64,000 nucleotides of DNA from Streptomyces rimosus (GTDB taxonomy: Bacteria; Actinomycetota; Actinomycetes; Streptomycetales; Streptomycetaceae). Numbering within the stretch: the stretch's first letter is position 1; every line of letters begins with the position of its first letter. Positions 43,563-51,579 of the stretch are shown here, piece after piece. The notes below the pieces were generated by a model. It saw only the letters and a list, made by a program, of their open reading frames with translations. It ran no database searches and was not told where the DNA came from. Both the position numbers and the translations under genes were made by a program. The stretch covers positions 868,001 to 932,000 of the forward strand of contig NZ_CP023688.1 of NCBI RefSeq assembly GCF_008704655.1, written 5' to 3'.

Positions 43563-44848
43563 CCCCGGGCCTCCGCTCGCGCGGCGACCCGGTCGGCATA
43601 CAGGCCAAGGCCCGCCCGGATACAGGCGAGGAGTTCGTCCAGTTCGGTGTCGGTGTAGGTCAGTGCGGGGAAGAGCTGGATGCCATGCAGACCGGGGTGC
43701 ACAAGGGCACCCGCTTCCCGGACCGCGGAGACGAGCGAAGGGACCTCGGGCTGCGGGAGCGGAGCTCCGCTCCTGTCGGCTGCCGTGACCCGAACCGACC
43801 GAAAGCAGCCCACACCCGTCGTGCCGTTCACCAGGGGATGCTCGGCGACAAGCGTGCCCAGCTCTTCCTCCAGTCGGCCGGCCAGCCTCCGCCCCAGGGC
43901 GACCGCGTCGAGCCTGTGCATCTCGGAGATGGTGGCCAGGATGGTTGCGCACGTCACCGGTGTTCCGGCCTGCGTCTCGCCGTGGCTGAGGACCACGCCC
44001 GTATCGTCGAAGACGTCTGCCACCAACTGTGCGGCCAGCACCGCAGCGGCGGCACTGGTGCCGTTGGTCAGGCCCTTGGAGGTGATGAGGAGGTCGGGCC
44101 GGGCCGGCCACCGCTGGGAGGCGAAGAAGTCCCCGGTGCGGCCGAACCCAGTGGCCACCTCGTCGGCCACCAGCAGGAATCCGTGCTCCTCGCGCAGCCG
44201 CAGCAACTCGGCGATGTACTCCTCACTGAGCGGCACGGCTCCCGAGCCCAGTACCGGCTCGACCACCACCGCCGCGACCTGAGCACCCTGGCGGGCCATG
44301 AGCGTTGCCAGTTCCCCGGGCTCGTTCGGGGTGACGTGCCGGACCAGCCGCTGGTCGACCCCGTAGACCTGCTGTCCCAGGTCCTCGCCGGTCAGGGCGA
44401 AGCCGCCGAAGGTCAGACCGTGATAGCTGCCGCGCAAGCCGACCACGACCTTGCGCCCGCCCATGCCGCGCAGTGCCTGGTACTGCCGGGCGAGCTTGAT
44501 CGCGAGATCGTTGGCCGCGCCGCCCGAGGTGGAGAACAGCACTCGCACGTAGTGGTCGGCACCCGCGAGCTCGACCAGGGCATCCGCCGCACGTCGGGCG
44601 TACTCGTTTTCGTAGCGGAAGACGCTCAAGTACGAGGCCGTGCGCAGAGCTTCGGCAGCGGCATCGGCGATGGTCTGATTGCCGTATCCGAGGTTGGTGT
44701 TCCACAGGCCGCTGGTGCCGCAGAGCAGTTCCCGCCCGTCGGCGAACCTCACGCGCACGCCTTCCGCGGACACCGCGCACAGGTCGTCCCGGCCGTGCTG
44801 ATCGGGCGCGAGCAGCGAGGGCCACAGTGCGTGTCGGCCGGAGGTCAC
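43559..44848 (-). CDS. mpaD: Class III PLP aminotransferase (daptide MpaD-like)
   Basis: A 429-residue fold-type I aminotransferase. Visible features include STSGGAANDLAIKLAR, GSYHGLTFGG, the PLP-ring Asp in LLVADEVATGFGRTG (Asp229) and the Schiff-base Lys258 in LITSKGLTNG. Class III enzymes transfer amino groups to ketones or aldehydes. In daptide synthesis this step would aminate the C-terminal ketone left by oxidative decarboxylation. It starts at GTG within the methyltransferase stop (GTGA) and ends in the dehydrogenase start (ATGA), so three consecutive enzymes are translationally coupled. Confidence 0.88.
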   Translation of the reverse strand: MTSGRHALWPSLLAPDQHGRDDLCAVSAEGVRVRFADGRELLCGTSGLWNTNLGYGNQTIADAAAEALRTASYLSVFRYENEYARRAADALVELAGADHYVRVLFSTSGGAANDLAIKLARQYQALRGMGGRKVVVGLRGSYHGLTFGGFALTGEDLGQQVYGVDQRLVRHVTPNEPGELATLMARQGAQVAAVVVEPVLGSGAVPLSEEYIAELLRLREEHGFLLVADEVATGFGRTGDFFASQRWPARPDLLITSKGLTNGTSAAAAVLAAQLVADVFDDTGVVLSHGETQAGTPVTCATILATISEMHRLDAVALGRRLAGRLEEELGTLVAEHPLVNGTTGVGCFRSVRVTAADRSGAPLPQPEVPSLVSAVREAGALVHPGLHGIQLFPALTYTDTELDELLACIRAGLGLYADRVAARAEARG

Positions 44849-45660
44849 GCGGTCACCTGCGCTTCGATCAGCACACTGTGATGGCGCATGCCGATGTCGG
44901 GCAGCAGGCTCCGGGAGCACACGGCGAACCCGCTCTGCCGCAGTTCCTCTTCAAGCTGGTCGGCCGACAGGACGCGGATACTGGTGGTGCACACGTCGAC
45001 CTGTCCATCTCCGATCACCGCCGGGAACACCGTGACGGTGCGGGCTTCCGCTCCGGGTACCCAGTACTCGAACATTCGGTACCTTCGGCCGCTGTCGGCG
45101 GTGAATTCGACTTCGGTTTCGGCAAGCGCCTTGCCGCCGGCCGCCAGATCCACGGTGGACAGCAGGAAGCGGCCACCGGGTGCGAGGTGGGCGTGTACGG
45201 AGTGGTACAGGCCCTTCCGGCCAGGGGCGTCCAGCAGCGAGACGGACGTCGTGCCCAGGACGATCACGCCGAACTTCCGTCCGAGTGCGAAGTGGCTCAT
45301 GTCAGCCTGCACCGTCGTACACCGGTTCCGCAGGGCCTCGGGCGCCCCGGCAAGCCGTGCATCCAGCAGCTTCAGCATGCTGCCGGAGAGCTCCAGTGCG
45401 GTGACGTGCCGTCCCGACGCCAGGAGGGGCATGGTCAGGCGTCCGGAGCCGGCCGCCAGGTCGAGCACCGGCCCGGGTACGGCCCGTACAAGGGTGAGCA
45501 GTTCACGCACCTCGTGTGTGTCCTGCCCCGCCAGGTCGTGGTAGACGGGGGCGCCGGCCTTGTCGTAGAGGTCGCAGCACACCGCTCTGTCGCCGAGCTC
45601 GGCCAAGAGCATGCCGGCGCGGCCAGGGATCAGGTGTCTGTTCAGCGTCGTGTCCGTCAT
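44845..45660 (-). CDS. mpaM: SAM-dependent N-methyltransferase (daptide MpaM-like)
   Basis: A 271-residue class I methyltransferase with motif I VLDLAAGSGRLTMPL, a LELSGSML acidic loop and a FGVIVLGTTSVSLLD motif IV region. In daptides the MpaM enzyme adds two methyl groups to the new C-terminal amine. Its ATG forms TGATG with the recognition-protein stop and its stop forms GTGA with the aminotransferase start. Confidence 0.87.
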   Translation of the reverse strand: MTDTTLNRHLIPGRAGMLLAELGDRAVCCDLYDKAGAPVYHDLAGQDTHEVRELLTLVRAVPGPVLDLAAGSGRLTMPLLASGRHVTALELSGSMLKLLDARLAGAPEALRNRCTTVQADMSHFALGRKFGVIVLGTTSVSLLDAPGRKGLYHSVHAHLAPGGRFLLSTVDLAAGGKALAETEVEFTADSGRRYRMFEYWVPGAEARTVTVFPAVIGDGQVDVCTTSIRVLSADQLEEELRQSGFAVCSRSLLPDIGMRHHSVLIEAQVTA

Positions 45661-46712
45661 CACGTCCTCGCGGCACTGAGCACGCGGGAGCCGAGTTCGA
45701 TGCCCGCACGGTCGAACAGAGCACGCACCAGTTCGAGGTTCTCCCGGCTGGCGAAGCGAGCCGCGGCCTCCACCGAACCGCACACCAGTAGAGCCTCCGC
45801 CACCTCGGCGGTGCCGCGATCCAGTTGAAAGCTTCGCCCGTGGGATGCGCTGTGGGCGTACACCGAATCGTCTGTCCACATGAGGAGCGGCAACGCGGGA
45901 TCGACGGCGTCCGCCATATCAGGCAGCTCGCCGAGGGCGGTCACGAGGCGACGGCCGAAGCCGGACACCCCGGTGATGTTCAAACCTCGCGCCCGGAGGT
46001 CACGAATGCCGTGCAGGGCAGCGAGATAACGTCCGAGCCATGGCCGGTCGGCCAGCGCGGAGGACCGGGTCGACTCCGGCAGCGCTCCCCCCAGGCACAC
46101 CGCGCAGGGCTGTGCGGTCTCGGAGTTCACGCGCGTCCACTCAGCGACGACCTGGCACAAACTGTCACCTACGGTGCCCAGTCGCCTGCCACCCGGGGAC
46201 GTCGACAACTCCCCGTACTGCCCCACGTGCAGTCGCAGCACGGGTCCGTCCCCCTGCGAACCCGCACCCAGAGCGGGAAGATCCGCGAGCTGAATGACCG
46301 GGTTGGTCAGGAACTCGGCGAAGACACCCTCGTGGCGTGCGCGGTCGGCATCACGAAGGTAGATCTCGAAGTCCGTACCGTCCGCCACCCGGACCAGGGT
46401 GGGGCCGACCACGGACATGTACTGGCTGATCCCGTATGCCTGTATCTGCAGGTAGAAGCCGGGATCGTGGGAGAACTCCGCGCCCGGTTCACTGAGTGAG
46501 CCTTCATAGCCGACGATCACCGGACCATCCGTGCCGCCCGTATGACCGGGTGCGAAGACCATCGTTCTGGCGTCCACCACGTCGGAGCCCAGCAGAACCG
46601 ACAGGTGCCGGGGATCCTCGAGGACCACCGTCAGGGCAGACTCCCGCCCGCCTGGGAAACGCCCCGCACGGCCGGTTGCCCAGCTCATCAGATGCTGCTT
46701 CACCGCAGACAT
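45660..46712 (-). CDS. mpaB: Daptide-type RiPP recognition protein (MpaB-like)
   Basis: A 350-residue protein with GGGGAG before the ATG. It has no enzyme motif that I recognise, but its length, position as the first gene of the coupled set and overall character fit the MpaB-type recognition/scaffold protein of daptide clusters, thought to bind the leader and the modifying enzymes. It contains several Trp/Tyr-rich blocks (DPGFYLQIQAYGISQYMSV, AEWTRVNSETAQPCAVC). Assignment rests partly on context. Translation is coupled to the methyltransferase through TGATG. Confidence 0.72.
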   Translation of the reverse strand: MSAVKQHLMSWATGRAGRFPGGRESALTVVLEDPRHLSVLLGSDVVDARTMVFAPGHTGGTDGPVIVGYEGSLSEPGAEFSHDPGFYLQIQAYGISQYMSVVGPTLVRVADGTDFEIYLRDADRARHEGVFAEFLTNPVIQLADLPALGAGSQGDGPVLRLHVGQYGELSTSPGGRRLGTVGDSLCQVVAEWTRVNSETAQPCAVCLGGALPESTRSSALADRPWLGRYLAALHGIRDLRARGLNITGVSGFGRRLVTALGELPDMADAVDPALPLLMWTDDSVYAHSASHGRSFQLDRGTAEVAEALLVCGSVEAAARFASRENLELVRALFDRAGIELGSRVLSAART

Positions 46713-46893
46713 GCATCTCCCCTGTTCACACACTCAATTGAGAATTCGAATGACCCGAAGCAGTCAAAGGCTCCGATACGAGCTGAACCGTTCCCGCTCT
46801 GACCAGGTTCGGGCCCGGAGCCAGGGAAGCACGCATCGATGCAGCAACAGCCGTCGGCGATGGCGCGCCCGGTGAGCTGAAGCGGCTGCGCAC
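46713..46893 (-). promoter_or_regulatory. Likely promoter region of the daptide-like operon
   Basis: A 181-bp gap ahead of the recognition-protein gene. Reading the minus strand, a TTGACT near 46770 is followed by an unusually AT-rich stretch (around ATTCGAATTCTCAATTGAG) some 20-35 bp before the ribosome binding site, a plausible core promoter. The exact -10 is not clear. Transcription from the upstream LLM gene is the alternative. Confidence 0.45.
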
Positions 46894-47856
46894 TTACTGG
46901 GCCAGAGCAGTCAGAAGCGCCTTCAGATCGGCCATCGCCGCCTGCGCACCGACCAGGTTGTACACGCCAGTCAGATTCAGGACGACCTCATCCACACCCG
47001 CTGCCTCATACGCCTCGAGCTTTTCGAGCAGTTGGGCGGTATCACCGCTGAGGAAGGCCTCGCCGTCCACCAGAGCCCTGGCGTCGGCCGCCGGGTCCCC
47101 GCCCTTGACCTCCACACCGGCCCGGCGCAGCATGTCGATGTAGTGCGGTCCCTCCAAGTGGGCGGCGTTACTGGCCAGCGCCAGATCCGCCGGCTCGTGA
47201 CCAGGATGCTCGAGCGCAACCGGCACCATCGCGGTCAGCCGCGGCAGCGCCCGCCCCGCGGCTTCCGCCCCGGTGCGCATCGCCGGGAGCACAACGTCCC
47301 GAAGGTAGACAGCGGGCGTCAGCCAGGTGATGGCAACATCGGCGATCTCTCCGGCGAGTCTGGCCATGCCCGGTCGCAGAACCCCGAGCCCGATTTCCAC
47401 CGGTGGAGCCGGAAAAGGCGGTAGGGAGCCGTGGCAGGAGACATACTGGCCCTTGATATCGACGATTTCATTCGCCAACAGCCCGCGTACAATGGTGAGA
47501 TATTCCCGGGCTGCGGTGAGCGGGCTCGCGTAAGGCGCGCCGAGCAAGCTCTCCTGAAGGGATTTCGCGCCGGGGCCGAACCCCGCTGTCACAGGCTGGC
47601 CAGTGGTCATCGCCAGCGACCGAGCCTGCAAGGCGGCTTCGAAGGGATGGCGTAACGGCATAAGCGTCACCCCTAGTCCCGCGGGCACCCTGAAACCCGA
47701 GCCCGCCGCATACGCAAAACCTTGGCAAGGCTCCACCAGCAGTGCCTGGCCTTGCCACAGTCGCTCTGCCTGGGTCCAGTGAACAAGGCCCGCGTACGGC
47801 AGCACCTGCTCCGGTCGACGAGGCTGGAAGGGCATGAGGACCGAAAATGCAGTCAT
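46894..47856 (-). CDS. LLM-class (probably F420-dependent) oxidoreductase
   Basis: A 320-residue luciferase-like TIM-barrel enzyme starting MTAFSVLMPFQPRRP; a later Met is possible. Typical LLM blocks are GLGVTLMPLRHPFEAALQARSLA, GFGPGAKSLQESLLG, AREYLTIVRGLL and PPVEIGLGVLRPGMARLAGEIADVAI. It lies 182 bp upstream of the recognition-protein gene on the same strand. F420-dependent LLM reductases (LanJC type, such as LxmJ of lexapeptide) reduce dehydroalanine to D-Ala in lanthipeptides. Given the Ser-rich, Cys-free precursors, such a role is attractive but inferred from context. An unrelated redox role cannot be excluded. Confidence 0.82.
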   Translation of the reverse strand: MTAFSVLMPFQPRRPEQVLPYAGLVHWTQAERLWQGQALLVEPCQGFAYAAGSGFRVPAGLGVTLMPLRHPFEAALQARSLAMTTGQPVTAGFGPGAKSLQESLLGAPYASPLTAAREYLTIVRGLLANEIVDIKGQYVSCHGSLPPFPAPPVEIGLGVLRPGMARLAGEIADVAITWLTPAVYLRDVVLPAMRTGAEAAGRALPRLTAMVPVALEHPGHEPADLALASNAAHLEGPHYIDMLRRAGVEVKGGDPAADARALVDGEAFLSGDTAQLLEKLEAYEAAGVDEVVLNLTGVYNLVGAQAAMADLKALLTALAQ

Positions 47857-48060
47857 CGGCTGGAATCCGTTCTCGATGATCGATGGCTTCGTTCTGACCG
47901 CTGCCCGGGCTTCACCCTTCGCTCGGGCAACGTGCATCGAGCGGGGCAGTTGGTTACCTCACGGCGGCGCCCTCCATACGCCCTTCCTGGGCAATGAGAA
48001 GTCCGGACGACTGCCAGACCGAGGAGCCACCAGACAACTAGGCCTCCAACAAACTAGCCG
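47810..48060. repeat. Diverged direct repeat B (partner at 30.50-30.75 kb)
   Basis: The sequence around and upstream of the LLM oxidoreductase start shares ordered identical blocks with 30500-30745, the longest being 22 bases around TCTCGATGATCGATGG. Both copies are oriented alike and lie upstream of minus-strand genes. Together they bracket 17 kb containing the XRE cassette and the peptide cluster. Confidence 0.65.
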
Positions 48061-48304
48061 CTACCAGCCTTCACCCACACCTCCATCCAATGGATTGGAG
48101 AACGCGATGAATATACACACTCCGGCCGGACGCCCGTCAAGTTGAGTGGGCATGAGCGACACGCCGTGCGACAGACCCAGCTAACGAAATAGACACCCCT
48201 CAGCATGCGGGAGCACCGACCGACGGCTCATCGAGCACGCCGCTCGTCACTGCTCCAGGGTTTCGAACAGCCTGCAAATGTACCGAGCCTGCTTCCAAGC
48301 CCGA

Positions 48305-48512
48305 CCCAGCCCCACCCTCATCGCCCTCATCGCCCTCATCGCCCCCAAGGAGTTGAACGACGCCGGATATCTGACCGGGCACGGCATCAACAACAACTTC
48401 GACGTACTGGCGGCTCCCGCCGGGCTGCGCGAGCGCTTCGTGCGCCGCTACAACCAGACGGTTCCCGACGTGGAGTGGGGCCGAGGCACGCGCGCGCTGC
48501 TAGGTCACGCCT
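48305..48512 (+). pseudogene. Fragment of an unidentified gene truncated by an IS5-type element
   Basis: A protein-like stretch (PKELNDAGYLTGHGINNNF ... LAAPAGLRERFVRRYNQT ... PDVEWGRGTRALLG) runs straight into the left end of the following insertion sequence. Upstream are three copies of the 9-base unit CTCATCGCC. The family is not recognised. Confidence 0.4.
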
Positions 48513-49396
48513 CAGAGCAGCTAACAGAAAGCGTTCGTGTGGCCATGTCGTTGGCTGTGGATGCTCGTTGCATGTGTCTTGGGTAAGGGACCGCCGTGGC
48601 TGGTGTCGGATGACTTGTGGCTGAGGGGTGAGCCGCTGCTTCCGGTCCGGCCCCGGCGCAGGGTGCATCCAGGCCGACTGCCGCTGGATGAGCGCAAGTG
48701 CCTACAGGGTGTTTTGTTTGTTCTGCATACCGGCATCCAGTGGGAGTGGCTGCCGCAGGAACTCGGCTTCGGATCGGGGATGACCTGCTGGCGCCGGCTG
48801 CGGGACTGGCACGAGGCCGGGGTGTGGGACCAGCTCCACCGGATGCTGCTGACCGAGTTGCACCAGGCAGGGCAGCTCGACTGGTCCCGGGCGGTGATCG
48901 ACGGTTCACATTGGCAGGCGCGTCGCGGCGGCCCAAAACGGGGCCGAGCCCGGTCGACCGCGCCAGACCGGGCTCGAAACACCACGTGATCACCGATGCG
49001 CGCGGCATTTTGCTGGCCATCACGCTCACCGGCGGCAACCGGCACGATGTCACCCAGTTGCTGCCCCTGCTCGATGCGATCCCCCACCTCAAGGGCCGTA
49101 CCGGCAGGCCCCGCCATCGACCGCGGCAGATCTTCGCCGACCGCGGCTACGACTTCGACAAGTACCGCCGCCTGCTGTGGCAGCGCAGGATCAAGCCGAT
49201 CATCGTCCGACGCGGGACGCTGCACGGCTCCGGGCTGGGCACGGTCCGCTGGGTGGTCGAGCGCACAAACGCCTGGATCCACGGCTTTCGACGCCTGCGG
49301 ATTCGCTGGGAGGCCCGCGACGACATCCACGAAGCCTTCCTGAAACTGGCCTGCTGCCTGATCACCTACCGGCAGGTCCAAGCATTTTGTTAGCTC
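48513..49396 (+). mobile_element. IS5-type insertion sequence
   Basis: The ends are short imperfect inverted repeats (GCTAACAGAAAGCGT on the left; the right end reads GCTAACAAAATGCTT in reverse). The element of about 0.88 kb holds one transposase in two overlapping frames. A target duplication is not evident. Confidence 0.8.
48537..49393 (+). CDS. IS5-type transposase needing a -1 frameshift
   Basis: The first frame (LWLRGEPLLPVRPRRRVHPG ... LDERKCLQGVLFVLHTGIQWEWLP ... WSRAVIDGSHW) carries the N-terminal domain and first Asp. The second frame (GPSPVDRARPGSKHHVITDARG ... IFADRGYDFDKYRRLL ... RWVVERTNAWIHGFRRLRIRWE) carries the second Asp and the Glu and ends at 49393. They overlap at C CCA AAA C near 48932-48939, a canonical X-XXY-YYZ slippery heptamer in the 0 frame. 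The shift needed is -1, so a programmed frameshift is likely and the element may be functional. The exact start in the first frame is uncertain (GTG near 48603 is an alternative). Confidence 0.85.
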
Positions 49397-49521
49397 CTCT
49401 AAGAAGAGGCTCGTGCACAGCGTGCCTCTTACGCCCCGCCACACATAGCCAGGCATAGCGCTGGTGCATCAACGCTTACTCTCAAGGGAGTTGATGTTCC
49501 TCACCTCCGGGAGGTTGACCT

Positions 49522-50379
49522 ATGGCTGCCGTGCACGTGACCGTGTGGGATGACCGCGAACAGGCCGGAGGGGGCCGGGCCCCGACAGCTTCGAGGGCTC
49601 CGGTGGCCCCGGCGGCCGCTGCTGCCCCTGCCCTCTTCATCCACAACATCTTCACCTGGGGCAGCGACTCGACCTACGGGTTCGCCGCACAGCGGCCCCT
49701 CGCGGACAGCCGGCAACTCCTCCTGATGGATCGCCGGGGTTACGGCGACAGCCCGGACACCGCGCGCAGCGACTTCGACATCGACACCGAGGACGCCGTG
49801 GAGGTTCTGGGCGATGGAGCCCGCGCGGTGGGGCCCGGCGGCGCCCACCTCGTGGGACACGGGAACGGCGCCGTCGCCGCGCTCCTCGCCACCGCACGCC
49901 GGCCCGACCTCGTTCGCTCCCTCGCCCTCATCCAGCCCTCCGCCTTCACCGCCGCCGCGCACCATCCGGTCGTAGCCGGCCTCCTCGACCGGGTGCGCGA
50001 CGGCGCCCCGGGCATCCCGGACGGCGTCACGCCGGAGCAGTATCTGCGGGCGTCCACCGAAGGGCTGGGAATGGCCATGCCCGAGCCCACGCCGCGCCGG
50101 CTCCGTGCCGTTGCCACCTCGATGAGGGAGCGCCCCATCTGGGAGGCGGAGATCCCACTGGAGGTGATCCGGGGCACCGCCGTGCCGATTCTGGTGATCT
50201 GCGGAACCTGGGAGCACGCGCCGGTCGCGTACCGCGAGCACGTAGGGCTCCCCCTCATGGCCGTGGCCGAGTCCCTCACCGACTCCCTCGGGGGCCGCCT
50301 CCTGCGGGTGCCTGGGTACTACCCGCACACCCAGGAGCCCGCCACCGTCAACGCCGCTCTCCGGGAGCTCTGGGCCTAA
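49522..50379 (+). CDS. Alpha/beta-hydrolase-fold protein lacking the nucleophile
   Basis: A 285-residue protein with GGGAGG before the ATG. The alpha/beta-hydrolase frame is plain: IHNIFTWGSD after strand 3, LLLMDRRGYGDSP after strand 4, LVGHGNGAVAALLATARRPDLVRSLALIQP at the nucleophile elbow, VPILVICG before the acid and a C-terminal His (YYPHTQEP). But the usual HG of the oxyanion region is HN (41-42), and the elbow GxSxG is G-H-G-N-G (112-116), with Gly where the catalytic Ser should be. Normal esterase or peroxidase chemistry seems impossible; a binding or regulatory role, or decay, is likely. Confidence 0.8.
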   Translation: MAAVHVTVWDDREQAGGGRAPTASRAPVAPAAAAAPALFIHNIFTWGSDSTYGFAAQRPLADSRQLLLMDRRGYGDSPDTARSDFDIDTEDAVEVLGDGARAVGPGGAHLVGHGNGAVAALLATARRPDLVRSLALIQPSAFTAAAHHPVVAGLLDRVRDGAPGIPDGVTPEQYLRASTEGLGMAMPEPTPRRLRAVATSMRERPIWEAEIPLEVIRGTAVPILVICGTWEHAPVAYREHVGLPLMAVAESLTDSLGGRLLRVPGYYPHTQEPATVNAALRELWA

Positions 50380-51263
50380 CCCAACTCCGCATCGGCTGAC
50401 GACCCCGCGCGAGACCACCGCATACGCGCCCCCACCACCGACCACCGGCCGAGCGGGACATATGACCCAGCCCGCTGCCCGCTCACCACCCCTGCCACCG
50501 CCCGGTCGGACGCCGTCACGGACCACTTCTGGGTAGAGCTCGACGGCCGCCACCCAGTCACCTAGCGTGTGCGCCGGCCCCTACCGGAAGGGCTGCGCCA
50601 TCGCGCTCTACCACCTGCGCGAGAGAGGAAGCCCCTGGGGAGAATCTGGGGAGTTTGGAGACCGCTGGGGAGAACCGCCTGCGTAAAACGGCATAGAACT
50701 GAAAGGCACTGAAAGACCGTTCCGTGCAGGTCAGAGTCGCAGGAGCCCGCATAATCGCAGGTCAGCCGGGTCCGGTAGACGACTCCAAGAAGATCTCCTC
50801 GCCAACCAACGCCGCTGTTCACGTGACCTGACCAGCCCGGCAGCGCACCTGATGCCCCATCAGGATGAGCGTCACAAGCGTCATTTCAGCGTCAAGACAT
50901 CGTCCGTAACGCCCACACCTCCCATCATGCGCACGCACAAAAACCCAATTCAGGAGCCCTTCACGGCCTTCTCAAGGATCACCACACACTCCACATGATG
51001 CGCAACCAGAAACACGTGGAGACAATGCCGACGGCCCCAACCGGCAATGCTGGCACCGATTGGGCCCGTTCCAACTCATCCCTAACACTGAGCAACGCAG
51101 GGTATCGGCAAACGACCGGGCTCCCAACCCGCGATTCCTCGGATTATTGGAAGCCCACCGCTTCTCCCTGCTTCCCCAGTCATGGAAGCAACCAGACCCG
51201 AAAGGCACTGCGGACAGGAATGCCCGGCCAGAGCAGCACAACGCATCGTGACCCGTTCAGCCC
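50380..51263. other. About 0.9 kb without a recognised gene
   Basis: Only short, non-coding-like frames occur. The G+C is lower around 50870-51000. The stretch separates the hydrolase gene from the excisionase-like relic. Confidence 0.35.
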
Positions 51264-51493
51264 TGAGCACATCCGCGCCACTTGGAGCGGGACCGCGAGC
51301 GTCGAGGACGCCGCCCAGGCGTTCGGCTTGTCGAGGTCGAAGAGCTACGACCTTGTTCGCCGCGGGGAATTCCCATGCCGCACTGCCGATAGGCCGTACC
51401 ACCCGCGTCGTCACCGCCTCGCTCCTCCGGGTACTCGAAAGCGGCGAGCCGGAGTACAACACAGCCTCCAGCGCAAGCACCAAGCCGTCTTGA
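51264..51493 (+). pseudogene. Excisionase-like helix-turn-helix relic
   Basis: Two frames together read EHIRATWSGTASVEDAAQAFG-LSRSKSYDLVRRGEFPCR, then PIGRTTRVVTASLLRVLESGE. This is the winged-helix pattern of Xis/AlpA-like proteins of actinobacterial integrative elements. The switch between frames near 51385 indicates a frameshift. No integrase gene or attachment site was found nearby. Confidence 0.55.
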
Positions 51494-51545
51494 CCAACTG
51501 CACGAGGACGCCCCGCCGGAGCAAGCCGACCCTGTTGGGAAAGTC

Positions 51546-51579
51546 CTGCGTCCTGCCGGATTCATCCGGCAGGACGCAG
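51546..51579 (-). terminator. Hairpin at the transposase 3' end
   Basis: A perfect 16-pair stem (CTGCGTCCTGCCGGAT and its complement) around two bases, overlapping the transposase stop codon and the inner edge of the IS1182 inverted repeat. It is likely an element-borne terminator. Confidence 0.7.

Noticed and set aside
46713..46893. A third precursor peptide upstream of the recognition-protein gene
   Set aside because: No short frame here carries the ELGMQELEAM-type leader or ends in Thr; only the two precursors at 41.8-42.2 kb do.
30500..48060. Treating the two diverged repeats as att sites of an integrative element
   Set aside because: They are too long and too diverged, have no tRNA or integrase next to them, and both lie upstream of genes, which fits regulatory DNA at least as well.
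48312..48345. Short tandem repeat of CTCATCGCC as a possible CRISPR or regulatory array
   Set aside because: Only three contiguous 9-base units with no spacers; a simple coding-type repeat within a decayed gene.
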